Shown: positions 1 through 9,420, numbered from the stretch's first letter. The stretch: 64,000 nt of DNA from Planococcus salinus (GCF_003719725.1 NZ_RIAX01000005.1:124001-188000), one strand, 5' to 3'. The notes: generated from the sequence alone by a model not told the origin. Numbers and translations: made by a program.

Positions 1-980
1 TCTTCTTCCCAATAACGGGAAGATCCGGCCGTATCACCCGGCAACACGAAATTCGGCAACGTGGTGAGCGCCACATTGTGCGCACGTCCAACCCCTGACT
101 CCAGCATGCCCCCGCACCATACCGGGATATTCTGCTCCATGCAGTAATCGTGGATCCTTTTGGCTTCCGTCAAGCCGCCGACGCGTCCGATTTTAATATT
201 GATGATTTTCGTACTACCCAGTTCCACAGCTTTTCGGGTATCTTCCAGCGAATGGATGCTTTCATCCAGACAAACCGGCGTCTTCAACTGCGCCTGCAGT
301 TTGGCGTGGTCGATGATATCATCCGATGCCAGCGGCTGCTCGATCATCGTCAGGTTGAATTCATCCAGCTCCTTCAGCAGTTCGACGTCTTTGAGCCGGT
401 ATGCCGAGTTGGCATCTGCCATCATGGGCACATCCGGAAACTGGTTCCGCAGTTCGCGCATCACGTTGACATCGAATCCCGGTTTGATTTTCACTTTGAT
501 GCGCTTATAACCTTGTTCGACAAAGCCTCGAACCGTTTCGACCAGTTCTTCCATGTTTTCATTGATGCCGATGCTGATGCCCACTTCGATTTTTTCCTGT
601 TTGCCACCCAGCGCTTCTGCCAGCGGCATGTTATTCCGCTTCGCATACAAATCCCAGACAGCGCCTTCGACGGTCGACTTGGCCATATTGTTTTTTCTCA
701 AATGCGCAAAGAGCTCATGGACTTCCTCCGGATGGCCAATGTCTGTCTCCAGGACAATCGGAACGAGGAAATCGCGGATGATGTGCAGGTTCGTTTCCAT
801 CGTTTCTTCGCTGTACCACGGAGAATGGAATGCCACCGATTCTCCCCAGCCCGAATTTCCCTGTTCATCTTTCACTTCCACCAGCAGAAACTCTTTCTCC
901 TGGAACGTACCAAAACTCGTCGTAAACGGCTGTTTCATCATCATTTTCATTTTCCAGATATTGACTTCTTTAATTTTCAT
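1..980 (-). CDS. menC: Enolase-superfamily N-acylamino acid racemase / o-succinylbenzoate synthase (3' end outside window)
   Basis: The gene starts at the ATG at 978-980 and stays open to the window edge, giving about 326 visible codons of a family usually near 370. Visible enolase-superfamily catalytic features, in order, are the KVKIK lysine pair, [14 protein letters not shown] and CLDES (three metal ligands), and the second catalytic lysine in NIKIGRVGG, followed by [14 protein letters not shown] near the edge. All are those of the MenC/NSAR subgroup, which either dehydrates SHCHC to o-succinylbenzoate in menaquinone synthesis or racemises N-succinylamino acids. No other men gene is near. 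It sits one base after the stop of a GNAT gene and in one operon with an M20 hydrolase, so racemase activity is the better guess. A GAGGAG site lies inside the GNAT 3' end. Confidence 0.88.
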   Translation of the reverse strand, partial: MKIKEVNIWKMKMMMKQPFTTSFGTFQEKEFLLVEVKDEQGNSGWGESVAFHSPWYSEETMETNLHIIRDFLVPIVLETDIGHPEEVHELFAHLRKNNMAKSTVEGAVWDLYAKRNNMPLAEALGGKQEKIEVGISIGINENMEELVETVRGFVEQGYKRIKVKIKPGFDVNVMRELRNQFPDVPMMADANSAYRLKDVELLKELDEFNLTMIEQPLASDDIIDHAKLQAQLKTPVCLDESIHSLEDTRKAVELGSTKIINIKIGRVGGLTEAKRIHDYCMEQNIPVWCGGMLESGVGRAHNVALTTLPNFVLPGDTAGSSRYWEE

Positions 981-981
981 A

Positions 982-1818
982 TCATTCTCCTCTTTCTGCC
1001 TGCTCCAGCGGAATCGTGTTCCGGGGGACAAATTGATAGTATTGAACTGCTTCTTCGGTTTTCCGGACGCCGACAAGAGCAAATCCGTCGGCAAATAACT
1101 GCTGGAAGATGCCGCGGATTTTCATGCGCCAGTCCATTGCCAGTGCCGGGTCTTCTTTTTTGATTTGCTGGAATTGCTTCGGTATCGGAACTTCAACGCC
1201 TTCCTCTGACAGCGCCGCTTCCGTTGTTTCCATGTCAATCACCGGATAGCCGGTCGGCGTTTCGGTTACACGATAGGGTTGCTGGAAACGGACCGGTCCA
1301 GGTTTCCATTTGTTTTCGACTCGGCTGCTGGAAATCCACCACTCCACTTGGAGGCGGTCGGTCGGCAGGCCACGGTTCAGCCCGTCATCCATTTCTCCGT
1401 AGCAATTTTCCAGATAGGTATGGCAGATGCCATAAAGCCGTGAGGTGTTTAAATAGGCATTTTTGCTTTCCAGCGGATCAAATGTCCACGTGATCAGGTC
1501 ATAACCGATGTCCCGCGCTTCTTTCCGCTGTTGTTCCTTCAGTATCCGGCCGATTCCCTGTGACTGGTAATCGGGATGGATTCCCATCATGTGGGAGCAC
1601 AAATACGATTTTCCTTTGTTGAATCCAGCAAACCCGTAGCTGAAGCCGATCAGTTTCTCTTCATGGAAAGCACCAACCAAAATGCCGCCGTTCTTTGAAG
1701 CGGTAAAAGTCTGATGGGTCGGAATCGGGTCCATGTCCCATACTTCACGCTCGAGCTTTTGAATCAGCCGCATATCGTCGTTCGTTTCCAGTTTTCGGAT
1801 GGTTACTTGCTTTTCCAT
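982..1818 (-). CDS. GNAT-family N-acyltransferase, probably an amino acid N-succinyltransferase
   Basis: 278 aa. The N-terminal half is a GNAT fold: the acetyl-/acyl-CoA binding motif A is seen as [20 protein letters not shown], followed by an [17 protein letters not shown] motif typical of the COG3375-type predicted acetyltransferases. The C-terminal third is specific to this subfamily. I chose the ATG at 1816-1818 because an AAGGA site lies about 10 bases before it; a GTG at 1827 overlapping the previous stop is too close to that site. The neighbours (M20 hydrolase upstream, MenC/NSAR downstream) match the Geobacillus kaustophilus gene set in which this enzyme succinylates D-amino acids. 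The substrate is inferred from that context, not seen. Confidence 0.85.
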   Translation of the reverse strand: MEKQVTIRKLETNDDMRLIQKLEREVWDMDPIPTHQTFTASKNGGILVGAFHEEKLIGFSYGFAGFNKGKSYLCSHMMGIHPDYQSQGIGRILKEQQRKEARDIGYDLITWTFDPLESKNAYLNTSRLYGICHTYLENCYGEMDDGLNRGLPTDRLQVEWWISSSRVENKWKPGPVRFQQPYRVTETPTGYPVIDMETTEAALSEEGVEVPIPKQFQQIKKEDPALAMDWRMKIRGIFQQLFADGFALVGVRKTEEAVQYYQFVPRNTIPLEQAERGE

Positions 1819-1823
1819 TTCTG

Positions 1824-2960
1824 TCACTTCCTTTTTTCAAGCCGTTCAAATGTATGCTGGACGGTACGCGCCAATATTTCAATGCCGGTTGTCAGGCTGT
1901 CACGGTTGAACGTCATTTTCGGATGATGGAGCCCTGGGGTCAGCCCACAGCCCAGACCCAACATCGTCGCTTTCACCGATGGCCGTTTCAATGTATAAAA
2001 ATGAAAGTCTTCACCACCCGGTGTGACAATCGGCGGCACAAGGAAATCTTGTCCCACTGTTTCCTCAATGGATTGCGCCATGAGTTCCACAGCTGTCTCA
2101 TCCACTTCTGCGGCGGCAATTTCGTCACTGACTTCATAGGGAATCATAACGCCGGCCAGGTTAGCGATCGACTCAATGGCTTTTGTTACTTGGCAGGACA
2201 GTTTGTCCATCACCTCATTGGTCTGTGCCCGGACATCGATGCTGAAAACGGCGTTTCCCGGAATGATATTCGCTGACTCTCCGCCAGCCTGGAACATCGT
2301 CATTTTCGCTGAATGCGGCACCATCGGATTTATGTGAATCGAACGGATCGACTGCACCAGCAGCGCCATCACTTCAATGGCATTTTGTCCTTCTTGCGGT
2401 CGCGCCCCGTGGGCATCCGTCCCTTTAATCTGGCCGTTGATCGTTTGCGCTGATCCGTGCAGAATGGCCGGAGAAGCGTAACCGTCTTCGACTTCCTGAA
2501 CCGGCCGCAGGTGAACACCATACAAATAATCGATGTCGTCAACAATTCCTTTTTCAATCAACGACAAAGCACCCGTCCCTTTTTCTTCGGCCGGCTGGAA
2601 AATCACTTTCAGACGGCCTTTTTCGGGAATACCGAGTTTTTTCAGTACCAGCAATGCACCAATCGCCAGCGTCATGTGTGCATCATGGCCGCAGGAATGA
2701 TTCGCCTGGTATTCGCCGTCCACTTCCTGCCACAGCGCATCGATGTCTGCCCGAAGTCCCACGCAAGGTTTTCCTGTTCCCATCGTTGCAACTAGTCCCG
2801 TCGAATCCGGAAAAGTTTCCACTTCAATACCTTCCCTTTCCAGAAATTCCTTCAAGTAGTTGGTCGTCTCGACTTCTTTCCAGCTGATTTCGGGATGTGT
2901 ATGCAAGTGCTGAAAGACTTCTTCGACTATAGGTTTCACTTCTTGTACGGCTGCTTTCAT
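1824..2960 (-). CDS. M20-family metallohydrolase, probably N-succinyl/N-acyl-L-amino acid deacylase
   Basis: 378 aa, the usual length for M20D amidohydrolases. It shows the metal-binding SCGHDAHMT, the catalytic-base region FQPAEEKGTGA, the dimerisation/substrate histidine in KGTDAHGARPQEGQNA, and the late ligand region GGEDFHFY. In the D-to-L amino acid pathway this enzyme would release the L-amino acid from its N-succinyl form. Its ATG overlaps the TGA of the rpiR-like gene in an ATGA arrangement (2957-2960), so translation is probably coupled; the site before it (GGACAGG) is weak. It could instead be an ordinary hippurate hydrolase-like enzyme; the operon favours the succinyl pathway. Confidence 0.9.
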   Translation of the reverse strand: MKAAVQEVKPIVEEVFQHLHTHPEISWKEVETTNYLKEFLEREGIEVETFPDSTGLVATMGTGKPCVGLRADIDALWQEVDGEYQANHSCGHDAHMTLAIGALLVLKKLGIPEKGRLKVIFQPAEEKGTGALSLIEKGIVDDIDYLYGVHLRPVQEVEDGYASPAILHGSAQTINGQIKGTDAHGARPQEGQNAIEVMALLVQSIRSIHINPMVPHSAKMTMFQAGGESANIIPGNAVFSIDVRAQTNEVMDKLSCQVTKAIESIANLAGVMIPYEVSDEIAAAEVDETAVELMAQSIEETVGQDFLVPPIVTPGGEDFHFYTLKRPSVKATMLGLGCGLTPGLHHPKMTFNRDSLTTGIEILARTVQHTFERLEKRK

Positions 2961-3826
2961 CTTTTTCCTGTCCCTTCCACGAATAAATAATCACTGTCCA
3001 GTGAACGGTATTTTTCCTGCCTTTTTTCAAACGCTTCCCTGTCCGTCACGACCAAGCCGGCGACGATGGCATTCATGAATGAAAACAACGAAGCTGTGGC
3101 ATCCAATGTCGACTTGTTCGGCGAATAGATCGGAAACAGTATATCGCTGCTTGCATGGATCGGCGCCAGTTGTGAATCGGAGATGCCGATGACAAAGCTG
3201 TTCTGTTTTTTGGCAAGCTCCGCAATCCGGACTGTCTCCTTCAAATAACGGTGAAACGAAATGACCACGAGCACCGACCGTTCATCCATTTCACTGATGG
3301 TCTGGATCACATCTTCCGTTTCCGGACGGATCAGCTTTACGTCCGGCCTGACCAGTCCGATCGTATAAGCCAGCCAATTGGCTGCAGTAAAAGAAGAACG
3401 AAGGCCAAGAATATAAATGTTCTCGGCTTTCGCCAAACGTTCCACTGCCCGCTCGTAATCCGCTTCCTGAATCTGTGCCATGGTCTCTGAAATCATCTTT
3501 CTGTCCTGCTCCATTACTTGCGAAAAAAGATGCGACTGCTGTTCCAGTTCCACTTTTCCCTGCTGGTAAGCAGTTAGGCTGCTTTCCTGATTCAGCAATT
3601 GTTCCCGGATCACTTTCTGCAGTTCCCCATAGCCTGATAAACCCAAGCTGTAACAAAAGCGGATCACTGTCGTTTCGCTGACATGGATCACTGCGCCCAA
3701 TTCATGCGCTGACTTCAGTGCCACTTGCCGAGGGTGGTCCAGCACATGCGTCGCTACTATCTTTTGGCTTTTTGAAAGCTCGGGATAATGGCTATTGATC
3801 AACTCTTTTAATGTCATCTCTGTCAT
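2957..3826 (-). CDS. RpiR/MurR-family transcriptional regulator (HTH plus SIS domain)
   Basis: 289 aa. Residues about 1-80 are the HTH_6 DNA-binding domain (ELSKSQKIVATHVLDHP, then the recognition region VIHVSETTVIRFCYSLGLSGY). Residues about 115-260 are a SIS domain, which binds phosphosugars or related ligands (YILGLRSSFTAANWLAYTIG, VLVVISFHRY). The ATG at 3824-3826 has AAGGCGG eight bases upstream, so I prefer it to the GTG at 3832. It is the first gene of the operon with the M20, GNAT and MenC/NSAR genes and probably controls it. RpiR-type regulators also control non-sugar amidohydrolase operons; the ligand here is unknown. Confidence 0.9.
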   Translation of the reverse strand: MTEMTLKELINSHYPELSKSQKIVATHVLDHPRQVALKSAHELGAVIHVSETTVIRFCYSLGLSGYGELQKVIREQLLNQESSLTAYQQGKVELEQQSHLFSQVMEQDRKMISETMAQIQEADYERAVERLAKAENIYILGLRSSFTAANWLAYTIGLVRPDVKLIRPETEDVIQTISEMDERSVLVVISFHRYLKETVRIAELAKKQNSFVIGISDSQLAPIHASSDILFPIYSPNKSTLDATASLFSFMNAIVAGLVVTDREAFEKRQEKYRSLDSDYLFVEGTGKR

Positions 3827-4067
3827 TTTCACAACCGCCTTTTTAAAGTACAGACACCTTTTTTCTCAGAAATGAAGTTTAGGCTTCATAATTGGTTTTG
3901 TTTAATTTATCACACAATTCAGCCGTATGCAATATATTAGTTAGAATTATTTTATTTGTCTGAATACGTATAAATTTGCATTGCATCCCTGCGATAGAGG
4001 CCAGTTTTAGGCGGCCGCTCAGCGGGTACCTTACTACTGTCTCAATTCAATAAAAGGAGGAATACTC

Positions 4068-5138
4068 ATGGAATATATTTATTTAGGAAATTCAGGGCTG
4101 CGCGTTCCGAAATACATACTCGGAACCATCCCGTTCAGCGGCACAAACGGTTTTGAAGCCGCCGGCGATGTTCAGGAAGATCAAGCCCGCCGGATGATTG
4201 ATCTGTCATTGGAAGCCGGCATCAATATGTTTGATACAGCGAATCTGTATTCAAAAGGAGATGCGGAACGCGTGCTCGGTGCGGCGATCCGCGGCCGCCG
4301 TGACGAAGTGCTGCTCACATCGAAAACGGGTTTCCCTCTTGGAGAAGATCCCAATGCCCGCGGCGCTTCCCGCAACAACATTCTGACGTCCATCGATCGT
4401 TCACTGGAACGGCTCGGCACCGATTACCTGGATTTGTATTTTGTCCACTTGTGGGATGGCCGGACGCCGATTGAAGAAACTGTGGAAACGATGACCCAGC
4501 TGGTGAAACAAGGGAAAATCCGCCATTGGGGCGTGTCGAACTACAGCGGCTGGGCACTGGCGAGAACTTATTCCATTGCAGAACAGGCGGGCTATATCCC
4601 GCCGGTCACCCAGCAGATCTACTACACGCCGGAAGCACGCGAAGCGGAATATGAGCTTTTGCCGGCCGGCAAAGAACTGGGCATCAGTTCGATGATCTGG
4701 AGTCCGCTCGGGGAAGGATTGCTGAACGGCAAAATCGGACGCCACAAAGAAGCGCCCGAAAACACGCGTCAAGGCGGCGGATGGCCGGAACCGTGGGTGC
4801 AGGATCAGGAACGCCTCTACCAAGTGATCGATGCACTCGAAGAAGTAGCGGCGAACCACAACGCGTCCGTACCGCAAATCGCCTATTCCTGGGTCCGGGA
4901 CCGTCCGAACGTCGGACCGATTGTCATTGCCGCCCGCAACGAAGAACAGCTGAAGGAAAACATTGCGTCGTTCGATATTCAGTTGACGCAGGAAGAGCAT
5001 GACCAAATCGAATCAATTGCCCGGCCAGCTCCTCTTTATCCGAACTGGCACCGTGCGATGAGTTCTTTCGAGATGGCAAGCCCGTCTGAAATGACTTACT
5101 TGAAGGGGTATAAGCAATCGATGGGGATGGATGAATGA
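4068..5138 (+). CDS. Aldo/keto reductase
   Basis: 356 aa, a cytosolic NADPH-dependent TIM-barrel oxidoreductase. Catalytic tetrad positions are visible: Asp in FDTANLYSKGD, the Tyr four residues on, Lys in LLTSKTGFP and His in DLYFVHLWDG. The NADP-binding end has GPIVIAARNEEQLKENI, and the start has the usual YLGNSGLRVPKY. AAAAGGAGGAA lies just before the ATG. It is a single-gene unit, divergent from the rpiR-like operon and ended by the hairpin at 5150-5183. The length fits the YgdS/PdxI-like or K+ channel beta-subunit-like AKR group. The substrate cannot be told. Confidence 0.93.
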   Translation: MEYIYLGNSGLRVPKYILGTIPFSGTNGFEAAGDVQEDQARRMIDLSLEAGINMFDTANLYSKGDAERVLGAAIRGRRDEVLLTSKTGFPLGEDPNARGASRNNILTSIDRSLERLGTDYLDLYFVHLWDGRTPIEETVETMTQLVKQGKIRHWGVSNYSGWALARTYSIAEQAGYIPPVTQQIYYTPEAREAEYELLPAGKELGISSMIWSPLGEGLLNGKIGRHKEAPENTRQGGGWPEPWVQDQERLYQVIDALEEVAANHNASVPQIAYSWVRDRPNVGPIVIAARNEEQLKENIASFDIQLTQEEHDQIESIARPAPLYPNWHRAMSSFEMASPSEMTYLKGYKQSMGMDE

Positions 5139-5149
5139 GTACAAAGTAA

Positions 5150-5183
5150 AAAGCAGGCAGAGAATTTTTTCTCTGCCTGCTTT
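5150..5183. terminator. Bidirectional intrinsic terminator
   Basis: AAAGCAGGCAGAGA and TCTCTGCCTGCTTT form a near-perfect 14-bp stem with a short T-rich loop between convergent genes (AKR on +, AhpD-like on -). Runs of A and T on both sides suit termination in both directions. Confidence 0.88.
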
Positions 5184-5228
5184 AATTTGGATTTCAACAT
5201 ATATTTTTGTCCTGCAAATGCCCTTCAT

Positions 5229-5897
5229 TCACGCTTCGTCAAATGCATTCAATGCGTTGACGCCGTGTGCCAGTGCGGATCCTGCTTTCAATGCCGTTGC
5301 CACGAAAATTGATTCCGCCACTTCTTCTTTTGACGCGCCGTTGTTTTTGGCGTTTTTCACGTGCAAGGCGATGCAGTACGGGCAGCCTGTTGTGTGTGCC
5401 ACTGCTACGGCGATCAATTCTTTTTCCTTCACCGTCAACAATCCGGCTGCCAGCGACTTTGTATCAAAGTCAACGAATGACTTGAAGATGTCGCCGTTCA
5501 GTTTTGAGAACTCACCCAGGCGGCTGAAGTATTCTTCTTTGTATAATTCCGGATCTTCGGTCCCGTCGTAGGCGTTCAACGCGTTGACCCCATGAGCCAG
5601 TGCCGATCCGGCTTTCAGTGCTGTGGCCACCATGATCGACTCTCCCATTTCTTCCTTGGTCGTGTTCAAATTTTTTGCGTTCTTCACATGCAGGTCGATG
5701 CAGTACGGGCAGCCTGTCGTATGAGCCACTGCGACCGCAATCAATTCCTTCAGTTTCGCGGACAATTCGTTCTCCTGCAGTGCTGCCTGGTCAAATTGGA
5801 CAAATGCCTTGAAGGCATCCGATGCCAGTTTGCCTAATTCCGGCAGGCGATCGAAGTTTTCTTTTGCGTAAAGTGCGCTTTTTTGTGTTGTTGTCAT
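5229..5897 (-). CDS. Double carboxymuconolactone decarboxylase / AhpD-like alkylhydroperoxidase
   Basis: 222 aa made of two in-tandem AhpD/CMD domains, each about 105 aa. The active-site segment LIAVAVAHTTGCPYCI with its CxxC pair occurs twice, near residues 52-67 and 163-178, each followed by LHVKNAK, and ALKAGSALAHGVNALNA also occurs twice. CxxC AhpD proteins reduce peroxides with thiol partners and normally have one domain of 100-190 aa, so this is an internal gene duplication that keeps both cysteine pairs. The ATG is preceded by GGAG. It is a single gene convergent with the AKR. Cytosolic oxidative-stress function is inferred. Confidence 0.9.
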   Translation of the reverse strand: MTTTQKSALYAKENFDRLPELGKLASDAFKAFVQFDQAALQENELSAKLKELIAVAVAHTTGCPYCIDLHVKNAKNLNTTKEEMGESIMVATALKAGSALAHGVNALNAYDGTEDPELYKEEYFSRLGEFSKLNGDIFKSFVDFDTKSLAAGLLTVKEKELIAVAVAHTTGCPYCIALHVKNAKNNGASKEEVAESIFVATALKAGSALAHGVNALNAFDEA

Positions 5898-6149
5898 TTC
5901 TCATTTCTCCATTCTGTGTTTGATTTGCCGTTTTTATGTTTATCGTGAAGCTGCCGATCGTTCGGTTTCCCTGAAGAAACTGTTGCAGCTCCTGCGAATC
6001 ACACCATGTCCATGATAACCTTATTATCAGACAGTTTGCAATAAAACCAATTCTTCACCGACCGCACTTCCTATTAGCATGTAGAATTCTGTTGTTCCCG
6101 CCTCCGCCTTCTGCAGTACGGAAAAATCCTTCATTCTGCAGTAAAATAA

Positions 6150-6188
6150 AATCCATCCATTCGAATTGTTCATTCGAACGGACGGATT
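6150..6188 (-). terminator. Intrinsic terminator of the protease-nuclease gene
   Basis: Two 16-nt arms (AATCCATCCATTCGAA and TTCGAACGGACGGATT) pair fully in the minus-strand transcript if two G-U pairs are allowed, but leave two A-C mismatches in the plus-strand RNA. TTTTATTTTACTG follows on the minus strand. It lies about 40 bases after the stop at 6230. Confidence 0.75.
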
Positions 6189-6229
6189 GGATTTGGCGTT
6201 TAATTGGTTCGGTATAGCCCCCTTCCTGT

Positions 6230-7960
6230 CTACAACCGGATGTCTTCAGCGCTGTGAATCACGGCAGCCTCTTTTTCCGCATCTAACGGATCGAAGTTAC
6301 GCAGTTCGCCGAAATCGAGTTGTGTCAGCTTTTCGATCCGCGCAACCGGCACCTGGAACGTTTCGAACTCACCGTAAGCAAATTCCAGCGTGCCGAGCAG
6401 TTCTTCCTGCGTTTGCAGGTAGGCGGTGGCTGACAATGTACCGTCCGATTTGACGACGACCGCCAGTTTCCAGAACTGCTCGGGAATCTGGTGGCCGCGG
6501 TACAGCCGGTCGTCTGCTCTGAAGACGGGACCGGTAAAGACGGAGACTTTCAACCCGCGGTTTTCGGCGCGTTCCAGGATGTAATCCTCCAAGCTGAGCC
6601 AGTTCTTTTGGTTGAAGTTTTTGTGCTGCGGCGAACAGTTTGTGAAATGGAAGGTGTGCTCATTGGCTTTGGCCGCATCCATCCCCCAGTTCGGGTCCTG
6701 ACGCCGAACGAGGTGTCCCCGGTCGATGTCATTGTGTTTATAGAATTCCGGCCCGAGTTGGTATTCCCGGTCGATCCGCGGATCAAAATACCAGCGGTCG
6801 TTACCGCGCCGAATGTCTACCAGCTGGCTGCCGTCAATGTTGACCGCTGTATAAAATGCCAGCTTCCGCGCTTTGCTCATGGCAATCGAGAAATGCGTAT
6901 AATCGAGCACCGTTTTGCCTTCTGTAGTCCGTGCCGTGTCTTGCTGCTGGGTTTTAGTCAATACCGGGAGCGGCACTTCGTGGTCTTTTCCGAGAAACGC
7001 AGGATCATAGCCGCTTACATACTGATACCATTCTGCGCTGAGTACGCCGGCTTCCATTGAAGCGACTTCCGCACCGGGCTCCTCTAAAAGAGAGTCGAGC
7101 AGGTCACGGGCATTTGCATCCATCAGCCTGCTGTGCTGCTTCAGGTGCCTGACAATGGAGCTGATGCGGATGCCTTCATTGGCAATCCACTTGCTGTCAT
7201 CTTCCGAGTGCGGGATTCCGGCATGGTGCAGCGCGACGACCACCCATTGATCATTGAACACCGGTGCACCGGAAGAACCCGGCTCCGTATCACTGACATA
7301 CTGAATAAAATCGGAAGAAATGAACTTCACTTCGTTCTCACGGATCGTAACAGCTTTCGGTCCCCCGTTCGGATGCTGGATGATGGTCACATATTCACCT
7401 TCCATCACTTTTCCAGGTCGTGGCAACAGCGGCAAGAAACCGAAATCCTCGAGTGCCAGGCCGTTCAGATTCGTTTCCTGAACCGCCACCAGCGTGAAAT
7501 CGAGTGCCTGGTCAGTGACGAACAATCGATTCGGCTCCAGCCGGAATGAAATGATGTCCCGCGGCTGGAAATTCACATCGTCTTCGAAATTGAATTCCGC
7601 CACCGCCTGCATCGCCGCGTGTTTGGATTCCAGCACATGGTTATTCGTCAACAGCAAAGAAGGTGCTACCAGGAAGCCGGTGCCGTATCCTTCAATCTGT
7701 CCGTGGCGGTTGCGGATGGCGATCCGGCAAACGGCTTTGCCGGCATTGAGTCCTGCTTCAAGATGGGCGATGGGAAACAAGTCACTGCGATCAATGATCC
7801 GCGCTATCGCCAGCAAATCCCGATCATCAATGACAGCCGTGCGGGCGCGCAGTTTTTCTTCCGAAGCAGACACTTCCACTCCTTTGTCTTTATTCTTCTC
7901 AAACTCCAAATACCGCTGCAGTGCCTGCTGTTCGATGCTGCCGAGCCGCTTTTTTACCAT
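6230..7960 (-). CDS. Trypsin-like serine protease fused to DNA/RNA non-specific endonuclease (NUC)
   Basis: 576 aa. After an about 75-residue charged helical N-terminus without a signal peptide, residues 75-275 are a V8/trypsin-like protease with His in LLTNNHVLES, Asp in QALDFTLVAV and Ser in EPGSSGAPVF. Residues about 305-560 are a NUC domain (NucA/endonuclease G type) with the DRGH catalytic motif, the following FTNCSPQ and the NFNQKNWLSLE metal-site region. The ATG at 7958-7960 has GAGGTG upstream; the GTG nine bases earlier overlaps that site. Lack of export signals suggests an intracellular effector, for example one whose nuclease is released by proteolysis. That is inference. It forms a single-gene unit. 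Confidence 0.88.
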   Translation of the reverse strand: MVKKRLGSIEQQALQRYLEFEKNKDKGVEVSASEEKLRARTAVIDDRDLLAIARIIDRSDLFPIAHLEAGLNAGKAVCRIAIRNRHGQIEGYGTGFLVAPSLLLTNNHVLESKHAAMQAVAEFNFEDDVNFQPRDIISFRLEPNRLFVTDQALDFTLVAVQETNLNGLALEDFGFLPLLPRPGKVMEGEYVTIIQHPNGGPKAVTIRENEVKFISSDFIQYVSDTEPGSSGAPVFNDQWVVVALHHAGIPHSEDDSKWIANEGIRISSIVRHLKQHSRLMDANARDLLDSLLEEPGAEVASMEAGVLSAEWYQYVSGYDPAFLGKDHEVPLPVLTKTQQQDTARTTEGKTVLDYTHFSIAMSKARKLAFYTAVNIDGSQLVDIRRGNDRWYFDPRIDREYQLGPEFYKHNDIDRGHLVRRQDPNWGMDAAKANEHTFHFTNCSPQHKNFNQKNWLSLEDYILERAENRGLKVSVFTGPVFRADDRLYRGHQIPEQFWKLAVVVKSDGTLSATAYLQTQEELLGTLEFAYGEFETFQVPVARIEKLTQLDFGELRNFDPLDAEKEAAVIHSAEDIRL

Positions 7961-8472
7961 CCCCGCCACCTCTTTCGATTGTTTTTGCAGTACTTTTCAT
8001 TACATTAAAACAAGGTGGGGTTGATTACAATTGGTTTAAGGATTGAAGAATAAAAGAGCGGTATTTTACTGTTCACGGACAAGAGACAAGAAAAAATTGG
8101 TGAAGCTCTACAGCGCCATGCCAAAAAGGAAAACTGCATCCGGACTAAAAACGAAGATTTCCTCATAAATTACACACCATATTATTTTCTAAATATTCAA
8201 TCTAATTAAATACAAACCCGCATAAAAGTGCTATAATAAATCAAATTAATATCATACAAGTATTTTTAAAAGTGCCCATTTCGCCTCTCGTTCTCTCTCC
8301 TTTACATAACTTTTCTGCTTATTAAGCTTCACCTAATACCTACTCACGACAAAGAAGGAGGTCGTATAACCAGCTTGAAACCAAAAGTTCATAGGGGTTC
8401 ATTCGTTTACGGAGGGCTGGGTTGTGGAGGCTTTCGCATATCTTCGTATCATAAAATAAGGAGATGCCTGTA
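7961..8472. other. Intergenic region between divergent genes, no gene seen
   Basis: AT-rich spacer of about 510 bases between the protease-nuclease gene (minus) and the Zn-peptidase lipoprotein gene (plus). No open frame with a ribosome site and no strong hairpin was found. AAGAAGGAGG occurs near 8350 but no reading frame follows it, so it may be a remnant. Promoters for both neighbours must lie here but none is clear enough to call. Confidence 0.5.
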
Positions 8473-9420
8473 ATGGGACGTACAATCGCAAAACTATTTT
8501 TTATCGCAGTGACAGCCATTTTATTATCATCCTGCTTTAACTCACAGGAAAATTCGAACTCAGACCCGGATGACCTGCAAGTGGCCAGTCAACGTACGGG
8601 GGATCTGCAACCTGACAGCCAGAATTCAGGCGATCCGCAAACGGATGCTCAGGACTCAGGCAATCAGCAGCCGGACAGCCGGAATGTTGACACTCAACAG
8701 ACAGAAGAGCCTCAGCCTTTCGAGTTGCCTGAAGGCGAAACCGCAGAAGCTGACGAAGAATTGAATTCCGACGTCACCACCAGTAATGTCGACTATACAA
8801 TGTATGATTTTCTCGAATACGTCATTCTTGATGTCCATAATTTCTGGGCCCCGATCATGGTTGATGCAGGATACCCAAGACCCTGGGTGTCTTACGTTTT
8901 TCCGGCACCGGGAGAATCCGTCTACAGTTCCTGCAGCGGGGAACAGGGTACCAATGATGAAGATTTCTTCTACTGCCCTACTGATGACCAAATTGTGTTT
9001 TCTCAAGCCATCGCTATAAAATTGTGGGAAGGTACGTATAAAGTAAATGATGAATCGAATGTCCAGTTCAATGCCGGCGATTTTTCTGTTGCCGCATTGG
9101 TGGCCCATGAATATGCGCATTCACTGCAGGATGAACTTGGCTGGTTCCCCGACAACGGTGAACAACTGGCCACTTCACGAAGCATTGAACTGAACGCGGA
9201 TTGTTTGTCCGGAGTATGGGCAAACTCAGCTTACTCCCGCGGCCTTCTCGATTACGGAGACATCGAAGAAGTCATGAGAACGTTGTCCGATATCGGAAAC
9301 GACTCCAATGCCCCTGCCATCACACACGGTTTCCCGGCAGAACGGACGGCAGCATTCATGATTGGTTACAACAATGGAGACGCTCCGAGCTGCGATCATT
9401 ATTTGTTTACTGAATATTAA
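8473..9420 (+). CDS. Lipoprotein with putative neutral zinc metallopeptidase domain (YpfJ-like)
   Basis: 315 aa. The N-terminus is a lipoprotein signal with lipobox LLSSC. I start at the second ATG (8473) because AAGGAG at 8458-8463 lies nine bases before it, while the ATG at 8464 abuts the site. Residues about 25-95 are a low-complexity Q/D/S-rich linker of imperfect repeats (GDLQPDSQNS, GDPQTDAQDS and so on). The rest resembles the neutral zinc metallopeptidase family PF04228: the zinc site VAHEYAHSLQ and the downstream ELNADCLSGVWA acidic ligand are intact, and FPAERTAAFMIGY near the end is also typical. It is probably anchored outside the membrane. The next gene is also exported and lies 57 bases away. 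Confidence 0.82.
   Translation: MGRTIAKLFFIAVTAILLSSCFNSQENSNSDPDDLQVASQRTGDLQPDSQNSGDPQTDAQDSGNQQPDSRNVDTQQTEEPQPFELPEGETAEADEELNSDVTTSNVDYTMYDFLEYVILDVHNFWAPIMVDAGYPRPWVSYVFPAPGESVYSSCSGEQGTNDEDFFYCPTDDQIVFSQAIAIKLWEGTYKVNDESNVQFNAGDFSVAALVAHEYAHSLQDELGWFPDNGEQLATSRSIELNADCLSGVWANSAYSRGLLDYGDIEEVMRTLSDIGNDSNAPAITHGFPAERTAAFMIGYNNGDAPSCDHYLFTEY

Noticed and set aside
150-1163. 337-aa plus-strand open frame at the window start
   Set aside because: It runs antisense to the MenC/NSAR gene, is rich in Phe, His and Arg as shadow frames are, and has no family features or ribosome site.
1-3826. Menaquinone synthesis role for the first gene
   Set aside because: No other men gene is present, and the GNAT and M20 partners point to the N-succinylamino acid route; not fully excluded because the rest of the genome is unseen.
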